The notes beneath the pieces are model-generated. The model was not told the DNA's origin, made no database searches, and saw only the letters and a program-made list of their open reading frames with translations. From Helichrysum umbraculigerum (lineage: Eukaryota; Streptophyta; Magnoliopsida; Asterales; Asteraceae), in NCBI GenBank assembly GCA_949592205.1, contig CATIUR010000004.1, positions 64,329,837 through 64,393,836 of the forward strand: a DNA stretch of 64,000 nt. The letters run 5' to 3'. Both the position numbers and the translations under genes were made by a program. Shown here in pieces: positions 57,050-64,000 of this stretch; position 1 is the first letter of the stretch, and the number at the start of each line of letters is the position of its first letter.

Positions 57050-57339
57050 GACTAGGATAGTCTTTGCCTTGTAATCTATCATGTAATCTAGTAACTATCT
57101 AAGCATTACTCTATAATTCGGTCGGATGTAACAATTCCCGACGCCTTTTGTAATACATCCGTAGGATGTAACCTTTGAACTCATATTAGCTATCAAATAT
57201 CCCTTGTTGTTTCAACTCATATTAATTGTCATTTTTCCATGTTGATGTCATGTATTACTGCTTTTATACATGTACATCTATAACAAATACAACTTTCCTA
57301 CGAAATCTCATGTATCTTCATTTCTTTTATTGAAGAATC
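57050..57339 (+). other. Leader between coiled-coil frame and gag in element C
   Basis: AT-rich and non-coding. Nothing else recognised. Confidence 0.6.
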
Positions 57340-58482
57340 ATGCCGCCAAAGACAAGACCATACACCGATGCTCAGCTTACATCCCTTATAACCCAGGCTG
57401 TTACTGAAGCCTTTGCTCGGAATACTCCACAAAATTCCACGAGGAACAGTGATGCCGCTGAAACCCCTGCTGCTAAACCTTGTTCTTACAAGGACTTTCA
57501 GAGCTGTAAACCCTCAAGCTTCAAGGGTTCTGAAGGAGCCATCGGACTGATCAGATGGTTCGAAAAGATGGAAACTGTTTTCCGTGTCAGCAAATGCGCG
57601 GAGAACGACAAAGTAAACTTCGCCACCTGCTCTCTCGAAGATGATGCCCACTCTTGGTGGAACTCATATACCCAATCAGTGGGTGCTGACGTTGCCTACC
57701 AACTCTCTTGGGAGGACTTGAAAGCAAAACTCACTTCCAAATACTGCTCAATCGCCAAACTCCAAAAGCTGGACGAGGAGTTCTGGAACTTAAAGGTTCA
57801 GGGTGGTGATATCGATGGTTATACCACCAGGTTTCAACAACTCGCCGCCCTCCGCCCAGCCATGGTAAGCACTGAACCTGATAAAATCAGGAAGTACATC
57901 CTTGGCCTTCCTGAGCCTGTTCGGGGGCATGTCGCCTCTTCAAACCAAACCACCATTGACGGTGCAATCCTACTGGCCCAAGACCTGATGTCAATGAGCC
58001 AGGATTCTGAACCACCTACTTCATCCTCCCACAACAATAAAAGAAAGTGGTCCGACTACCACAACAACCACTCAAACCAACAAAACAAGAAACCCGACAC
58101 CATCAAAGCCTACAACACCACCACCGACATCCAACGGGGCTACACTGGGAACAAACCCTATTGTTCCAAGTGCAGCCATCATCATGAAGGTTCCTGTGGT
58201 CCCTTTTGCAACAATTGCAAGAGGTATGGCCATCTCACCAAAGATTGCCACTCTCCTGCCAACAACAATTCCAACAACAACACCAGACCACCCAAAGTCT
58301 GCTTTGAGTGTGGGAAACCTGGGCACTTCAGGGACACGTGCCCAAAGCTGAAGAATAACAACAACAACAACCGCAACAGCAACAACAACAACAACACCCG
58401 AAGCAGAGCCTTCGCATCAAATCTGGGGACGCCCGCCAAGACCCGAATGTGGTCTCGGGTATGTTCCTCCTCAACAGCCTAA
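57340..58482 (+). CDS. Gag of element C, runs into a frameshift
   Basis: ATG opens MPPKTRPYTDAQLTSLITQA. Gag core (SCKPSSFKGSEGAIGLIRWFEK, AHSWWNSYTQSV, EEFWNLKVQGGDIDGYTTRF) and two CCHC knuckles (CNNCKRYGHLTKDC near residue 290, CFECGKPGHFRDTC near 321). Sequence matches element A Gag up to about 58410. A one-base deletion between about 58410 and 58425, relative to element A, shifts the frame, so the last 20 or so codons are out-of-frame reading and end at 58482. Protease and pol continue in the next frame from 58449. Confidence 0.88.
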   Translation: MPPKTRPYTDAQLTSLITQAVTEAFARNTPQNSTRNSDAAETPAAKPCSYKDFQSCKPSSFKGSEGAIGLIRWFEKMETVFRVSKCAENDKVNFATCSLEDDAHSWWNSYTQSVGADVAYQLSWEDLKAKLTSKYCSIAKLQKLDEEFWNLKVQGGDIDGYTTRFQQLAALRPAMVSTEPDKIRKYILGLPEPVRGHVASSNQTTIDGAILLAQDLMSMSQDSEPPTSSSHNNKRKWSDYHNNHSNQQNKKPDTIKAYNTTTDIQRGYTGNKPYCSKCSHHHEGSCGPFCNNCKRYGHLTKDCHSPANNNSNNNTRPPKVCFECGKPGHFRDTCPKLKNNNNNNRNSNNNNNTRSRAFASNLGTPAKTRMWSRVCSSSTA

Positions 58483-61022
58483 CTGCTTCTGTTCTATTTG
58501 ATACTGGTGCTGATAGAAGCTTTATCTCCGATGACTTTTGCCCATTACTTGACATCACTCCTGTTGCCTTAGATGTTAAGTACACTGTAGAGCTAGCAAA
58601 TGGAAAACTTATAGAAACCAATAGTGTGATACCTAATTGCACTTTAAACCTTGCTGACGAAACCTTTTCAATCAATCTTGTACCCATTGAAATCGGGAGT
58701 TTCGACGTCATCATTGGAATGGACTGGTTGTCCAAACACCGAGCTGAAATCGTTTGTTACGATAAAATCGTCCGCATTCCACTCGCTGTCGGTAGAACCT
58801 TGATCATACAGGGGGAGACCGGTGGGACGAGACTCAATATCATCTCTTGCTTAAAAACCCGAAAATTTCTGAGAAAGGGTTACCCTGCAATACTCGCACA
58901 CATCACAGAGAAGAAGTCGGAGGAGAAGCGACTTGAGGATGTGCCAATTGTTAGAGACTTTCCCGAAGTCTTTCCGGAAGAACTACCTGGTTTACCTCCA
59001 TCTAGACAGGTTGAGTTCTCAATCGATCTCATGCCGGGTGCCGCACCGGTGGCCCGTGCACCGTACCGTTTAGCCCCATCCGAACTTCAGGAGTTGTCCG
59101 CCCAGTTACAGGAACTCCTGGATAGAGGATTCATTAGACCGAGTTCTTCACCTTGGGGTGCTCCGGTCTTATTTGTTAAAAAGAAGGACGGTTCATTCAG
59201 AATGTGCATCGACTATCGAGAGTTGAACAAATTGACTGTCAAAAACCGATACCCACTTCCTCGCATTGATGATCTATTCGACCAACTTCAGGGTTCAAGT
59301 TTCTACTCAAAAATCGACCTGCGATCAGGCTATCATCAGTTACGAGTTCGCGACACCGATATTCCAAAAACTGCTTTCAGAACTCGTTACGGGCACTACG
59401 AATTCCAAGTTATGCCCTTTGGTCTAACCAACGCACCGGCTGTATTCATGGACCTCATGAACCGAGTGTGCAAACCTTACCTCGACAAGTTTGTCATTGT
59501 TTTTATCGATGACATCCTCATCTATTCGCGCAACGAGCAAGAACACGCGCAACATCTCAAAACAATTCTAGAACTACTTAGACATGAGGAGCTTTATGCC
59601 AAATTCTCTAAGTGTGAGTTCTGGATTCAAACCGTTCAATTCCTTGGTCACGTGATCGACAGTCAGGGAATTCATGTTGACCCATCAAAAATCGAGGCTA
59701 TCAAAGACTGGCAAGCACCCACCTCGGCAACTGAAGTACGTCAATTCTTGGGTCTTGCTGGGTACTATCGGCGATTTATCGAAAATTTCTCCAAAATAGC
59801 TCAACCACTCACGGTACTGACTCAGAAGGACAAAAGGTTCGATTGGACCGATAAACAAGAGTCAGCGTTCCAACTTCTAAAACAAAAGCTTTGCAGTGCT
59901 CCAATTCTGTCACTACCCGAAGGCACCGATGACTTCGTGGTATACTGCGATGCTTCTCATCAAGGTCTCGGTTGCGTGTTAATGCAACGAGACAAAGTCA
60001 TTGCCTATGCCTCACGACAGCTGAAAATTCACGAAAAGAACTACACCACTCATGACTTCGAACTTGGAGCTGTTGTTTTTGCTCTCAAAATCTGGAGACA
60101 TTATCTCTATGGCACTAAGTGCACAATCTTTACCGATCATAAGAGTCTCCAACATATATTCGATCAGAAGGATCTCAATATGAGGCAACGTCGATGGGTC
60201 AAGTTGCTTACCGATTACGATTGCGAGATCAAGTACCATCCAGGGAAGGCTAATGTTGTAGCCGATGCCCTCAGTCGAAAGGAACGACCAAAACCACTTC
60301 GTGTCCGAGCCCTCAGTATGACCATTCACAACGATCTTACCATTCAGATTCATACCGCTCAGATCGAAGCCCTGAAACCTGAAAATATCAAAAACGAAGC
60401 CTTACGGGGTATGGACAAACAATTTGAAATCAGACCTAACGGGATTAGGTATTTCTCAAACCGAATCTGGTTGCCTGATTTCAGGAACCTACGAGACTTG
60501 GTGATGGATGAAGCTCACAAGTCCAAATATTCTATCCACCCAGGATCCGATAAGATGTACCACGGAATCAAGGAATTTTATTGGTGGCCAAACATGAAAG
60601 CCGAAATCGCCACTTATGTCAGCAAGTGCCTTACTTGCTCGAAAGTCAAAACCGAACATCAGAAACCTCCTGGTTTACTACAACAACCTGAAATCCCTGA
60701 ATGGAAATGGGAGCAAATTGCCAAGGATTTCATAACCAAACTACCAAAGTCGTCGAGCGGTTGCGATACCATATGGGTGATCGTCGATCGTCTCACCAAA
60801 TCTGCTCATTTCCTGGCAATCAAGGAAAACGATAAAATGGAGCGCCTTGCACAAATCTACATCAAAGAAATCGTTTCTCAACACGGCGTTCCAATCTCAA
60901 TCATCTCTGACCGAGATGCCCGTTTCACCTCTCACTTTTGGCAATCACTTCAAAAAGCATTGGGTACCCGTCTCGATATGAGTACCGCATACCATCCTCA
61001 AACCGATGGCCAAAGTGAATGA
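58449..61022 (+). CDS. Protease, reverse transcriptase, RNase H and integrase of element C (frame after shift)
   Basis: 857 codons. The ATG at 58449 is an internal Met. Order: aspartic protease (FDTGADRSFISDDF), RT (CIDYRELNKLTVKNRYPLPR, VMPFGLTNAPAVFMDLMN, VFIDDILIYSR), RNase H (YCDASHQGLGCVLMQRD, FTDHKSLQHIF, KANVVADALSR), integrase zinc finger (HPGSDKMYHG...CLTCSK) and most of the core (SDRDARFTSHF). It ends with TGA at 61020-61022, where B and A have CGA for Arg directly after the catalytic Glu (DGQSE). One core position reads AKDFITKL instead of AMDFITKL; the Asp is kept. In an intact element this would be fused to Gag. Confidence 0.9.
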   Translation: MVSGMFLLNSLTASVLFDTGADRSFISDDFCPLLDITPVALDVKYTVELANGKLIETNSVIPNCTLNLADETFSINLVPIEIGSFDVIIGMDWLSKHRAEIVCYDKIVRIPLAVGRTLIIQGETGGTRLNIISCLKTRKFLRKGYPAILAHITEKKSEEKRLEDVPIVRDFPEVFPEELPGLPPSRQVEFSIDLMPGAAPVARAPYRLAPSELQELSAQLQELLDRGFIRPSSSPWGAPVLFVKKKDGSFRMCIDYRELNKLTVKNRYPLPRIDDLFDQLQGSSFYSKIDLRSGYHQLRVRDTDIPKTAFRTRYGHYEFQVMPFGLTNAPAVFMDLMNRVCKPYLDKFVIVFIDDILIYSRNEQEHAQHLKTILELLRHEELYAKFSKCEFWIQTVQFLGHVIDSQGIHVDPSKIEAIKDWQAPTSATEVRQFLGLAGYYRRFIENFSKIAQPLTVLTQKDKRFDWTDKQESAFQLLKQKLCSAPILSLPEGTDDFVVYCDASHQGLGCVLMQRDKVIAYASRQLKIHEKNYTTHDFELGAVVFALKIWRHYLYGTKCTIFTDHKSLQHIFDQKDLNMRQRRWVKLLTDYDCEIKYHPGKANVVADALSRKERPKPLRVRALSMTIHNDLTIQIHTAQIEALKPENIKNEALRGMDKQFEIRPNGIRYFSNRIWLPDFRNLRDLVMDEAHKSKYSIHPGSDKMYHGIKEFYWWPNMKAEIATYVSKCLTCSKVKTEHQKPPGLLQQPEIPEWKWEQIAKDFITKLPKSSSGCDTIWVIVDRLTKSAHFLAIKENDKMERLAQIYIKEIVSQHGVPISIISDRDARFTSHFWQSLQKALGTRLDMSTAYHPQTDGQSE

Positions 61023-61790
61023 ACCATTCAGACCCTGGAAGATATGCTACGCGCCTGCGTAGTTGATTTCGGTACAAACTGGGAAAGACATCTACCGTTG
61101 TGCGAATTCTCGTACAATAACAGCTATCACGCCAGCATTAAGGCTGCACCATTTGAGGCACTGTACGGTCGTAAGTGCCGATCACCGATCTGTTGGACTG
61201 AAGTGGGAGATAGACAACTCACTGGTCCTGAACTCATACACGCCACCACTGAGAAAATTGTGGAAATCCAAAACCGACTCAAGGCCGCACGTGATCGTCA
61301 GAAAAGTTATGCTGACGTGAGACGCAAACCACTCGAGTTCCAAGTTGAGGATCGAGTACTCTTAAAAGTATCGCCTTGGAAAGGTGTCATCCGTTTTGGC
61401 AAATGCGGGAAGTTAAATCCCAGGTACATCGGGCCTTTTGAAATCCTCGAACGGATTGGCCCCGTAGCTTATCTATTGCAGCTGCCATCCGAACTCAGCA
61501 GCGTGCACCCCACTTTTCATATTTCAAATTTGAAGAAGTGTCTATCTGATGAGACACTTATTATCCCACTAGATGAAATTCGTGTTGACGATAAACTTCA
61601 CTTCGTTGAGGAACCCACTGAAAATATGGACCGTGAGGTCAAGCAACTAAAACAAAGTCGCATTCCCATCGTCAAGGTCAGATGGAATTCGCGGCGTGGT
61701 CCGGAATTCACCTGGGAACGGGAAGACCAAATGCGACTCAAATATCCTCAACTTTTCACTGATTCTACATCAAACACGACTTCGAACTAA
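61023..61790 (+). pseudogene. Integrase end and chromodomain of element C
   Basis: Same frame as the pol above, after the TGA. It is nearly identical to the B fragment (27859-28650), with changes such as G to E in FQVEDRVLLKVS. It runs to a TAA at 61788-61790 through the integrase C-terminal fold and chromodomain-like end. The first ATG is at 61044. Confidence 0.88.
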
Positions 61791-61824
61791 ATTTCGGGAC
61801 GAAATTCTTCTAACAGGGGGAGAA
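61790..61824 (+). promoter_or_regulatory. Pre-PPT hairpin and polypurine tract of element C
   Basis: AATTTCG (61790-61796), GGA, CGAAATT (61800-61806), then GGGGGAGAA directly before the 3' LTR. Confidence 0.85.
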
Positions 61825-64000
61825 TGTAACACCCGCCAAATTAGGACTAGTAATTAGTGCCTAACCATATGTTAATACATGTAATTAGTTCTGTATTAGG
61901 CTAATTAATGTATCGAATTATATATATTGTTGAATATATACGAAAATGCGATTTGATTAAATCGTACGCAATTTAAATCGAATGTATTTCGAATCAATTA
62001 AATACGGACGTTGGTGACCAATTTTATTAAATAACGTGACATTATATAGTAACATTATGTCAAAAATATTATTCTAATAATATTCTAATTACAATTCGTA
62101 TCATACAAAATAACTTACATTTTATAACTCAAATATAAATTGATTAGTAAAATATTTAAATAAAATATCGCGTAATAAATTTGTATTTTAAAACTTACCA
62201 GTTAATATGTAAAATAATTATTGAAACGTTAAAAGACGGAGAAAACGAACACCGCACGGAGCATGGAGACGGAGGCTGAAAAGTGGGCTTCCACCTACAA
62301 CCTCCATCTCTCTCTTTCTCTTTCTCTCATTTTCTCTTTTCCTCTCTCTCTCCTCTCTTCTTTTTTCTCTCAAATCACAAACCCCCACCACCTATTAAAA
62401 TCGCAAAATAACAACATAAAACGCACGCGAAACATACTACTGCTTTGGAAAAGAACGACCACGGCATCCCGATCTATCATCCTATCTTTTCGGATTTTTG
62501 ATCCGACACTTTGTAAGTTTCCGACAATTCTCGAAACTCTTCGATTTCCATTATTTTCGACTTGTGGTTGTTTGTATACACTTAAAATGTCCATATATGG
62601 GTTGGGTAAAAGATTTGGACCGAACGGAAGCCTTTCGATCGATTTTCCGGCCACCGAAATCTGAACAGACTCCGACGTCGCATATGGGTTGGCCCAATTG
62701 CGACGTCAATAGCAACGTCGCAATACCAGTCACCACGTCGCATATAGCGACATCGTCATTAACGTCGCATTAAGTTGCCGACGTCGCGTATAGCGACGCA
62801 AGCCCTTACGTCGCAGAAGTTAACAACGTCGCATATAGCGACGCCACGCACAACGTCGCATTAAATTGCGAAAGTCGCACATAGCGACGCCATGATCAAC
62901 GTCGCAGTCAGGACCTGCGACGTCGCACCCAACGTCGCAAAAACCAGAAAACACATATTTTTACTAAGTGTCGAGACCTAAAATTTTAACACCTGATTTG
63001 ACCCAAATTCGGTTCTAGATGCGTTTTTCGTCAAAGCAATATAGTAGAAATAAAAATTTTCCAAGCTGACCTGGCAGCTCGACCCCAGCCAGGGGCTCTG
63101 CCCCTTGGACCCCGCCAGGGGCTGCCGCCCCTTGGACACCGCTACCAAGGGCGCTGCCCCCGGACCCCCGTACTTAGATTCCGTAACGGCTTCGAAAACA
63201 CAATCAAAACACATTTTTCATGAAATCAAAATAATAATAGTTGAGATTATTATTACAAATCCGTCACCAACGGGCCATACATATTTTCAAACATTCGAAT
63301 CAATCAACCAAATCGTAGTAATTTGGACATATATAGTTGTGAAACAACTACAAGGGTGATATTTTGAGATACCCAATCATGTTTATAACCATCGCGTGTC
63401 GTGGACACCCTCAGGTTACAAGTCTTTGGACTTCATTACTCGGCTAATCAATCAAAGTTTATTAAGTTAAACTCGCTAGACTCAGGTGAGTCTCATAGCC
63501 CCTCTTTTTACTGTTTTACTCAGGGGTGTGATATATTGCTCAATTTTAACATGTGAACGCAAGTACAAACATTTCATATACTACATGAGTTTTTCGAAAC
63601 TAATCATTTAAAGTCCTCCGTCAGCATAGTTGTTAATACGTTGTAGCGTGAATATTAGTATATGGTACCATATAGGATTGACCCTCCTCGTTCGGGTTAG
63701 CAAGCACTAACCGGGTAAACGGACGTACTAATATTTGGGAAGACGAATGTTGATTAGGCATTCGTGGAGGCACCTCGCCCGGAATTCTCTATAGGGGACC
63801 CGGCCCTCGAGTTAAGCTCAACTATGTGCTCATGGCTGTATACACGATAACCATCATTTAATTGCTGGATGCAATTCATTATTTAAATCTTGCAGTTCAT
63901 ACTATATTAACTGATTTCAAACCTGTGAGCTCACCAGCTTTTAGCTGACCTTTTAGCATGTATCGCAGGTACCAAGCAGTAGGATGTTTCTGCTTCAGGA
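61825..64000 (+). repeat. 3' LTR of element C, truncated by the window end
   Basis: Matches 41232-43664 over its visible length. It contains the palindrome array (62674-62939) and the GC-rich module (63083-63170). About 260 bp should lie beyond the window. Confidence 0.93.

Larger units (their letters stand above)
41232..64000 (+). mobile_element. Element C: chromovirus of family B, interrupted, 3' LTR runs off the window
   Basis: 5' LTR 41232-43664, leader with a split reading frame, gag-pol with one frameshift and one stop, chromodomain, hairpin and polypurine tract, and 3' LTR from 61825. The gag tandem (44104-56668) is inserted in its leader. It sits in the SIRE downstream ORF (left flank CAGCA). 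By eye I count about 17 differences over roughly 2.2 kb of LTR, so C is older than element A. Confidence 0.92.

Overview
This window is plant nuclear DNA from an intergenic, repeat-packed region. I see no convincing host gene, tRNA or rRNA. Essentially all 64 kb is nested LTR retrotransposon sequence of four kinds: Athila-type Ty3/gypsy, several related chromovirus (Tekay/Del-type) Ty3/gypsy families, a gag-only derivative of a chromovirus, and a SIRE-type Ty1/copia element. The SIRE element carries an extra downstream ORF of a type I associate with Asteraceae gene sets, so a composite-family plant is my best guess (inference from memory).

Layout. 1-9156: a decayed Athila element on the minus strand, cut by a 2.9-kb solo chromovirus LTR (3630-6566, target duplication GGAAC). 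9157-13217: element D, a non-autonomous element with a 2.77-kb LTR, an 851-bp internal region without ORFs, and the start of its 3' LTR. 13218-14362: part of a minus-strand chromovirus LTR, itself cut by element E (LTR 14363-16855 plus start of the internal region). 17122-27297: a complete young chromovirus, element A, inserted in E (target duplication CCGCG). 27298-27857: rest of E's internal region. 27858-31224: a 5'-truncated chromovirus B (integrase end, chromodomain, 3' LTR). 31225-32447: plus-strand Athila LTR end, primer-binding site and start of gag. 32448-41231: SIRE element inserted in that gag. 41232-64000: chromovirus C (family B) inserted in the SIRE downstream ORF; its 3' LTR runs off the window. 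44104-56668: inside C, a tandem LTR-gag-LTR-gag-LTR element with one target duplication (CACTT) around the whole array.

How it fits together. Elements A, B and C encode Gag, aspartic protease, reverse transcriptase, RNase H, integrase and a C-terminal chromodomain, the set needed to copy an RNA into DNA and insert it. Every polyprotein carries at least one stop or frameshift. D and the tandem gag element lack pol and would need enzymes in trans. Insertion order on the right side is Athila, then SIRE, then C, then the gag tandem; on the left it is Athila, D, minus-strand LTR, E, A.

The most unusual signals are non-coding: (1) a short hairpin with a GGA loop just upstream of the polypurine tract, whose stem changes by paired substitutions between families; (2) arrays of 17-20-nt palindromes in the LTRs whose two arms switch sequence together; (3) splice-donor- and acceptor-like motifs at matching places in all chromovirus LTR families here, bracketing those arrays; (4) three ~48-nt stem-loops with changing stems and conserved loops in the D LTR; (5) the triple-LTR gag tandem; and (6) a small coiled-coil reading frame upstream of gag in element C.
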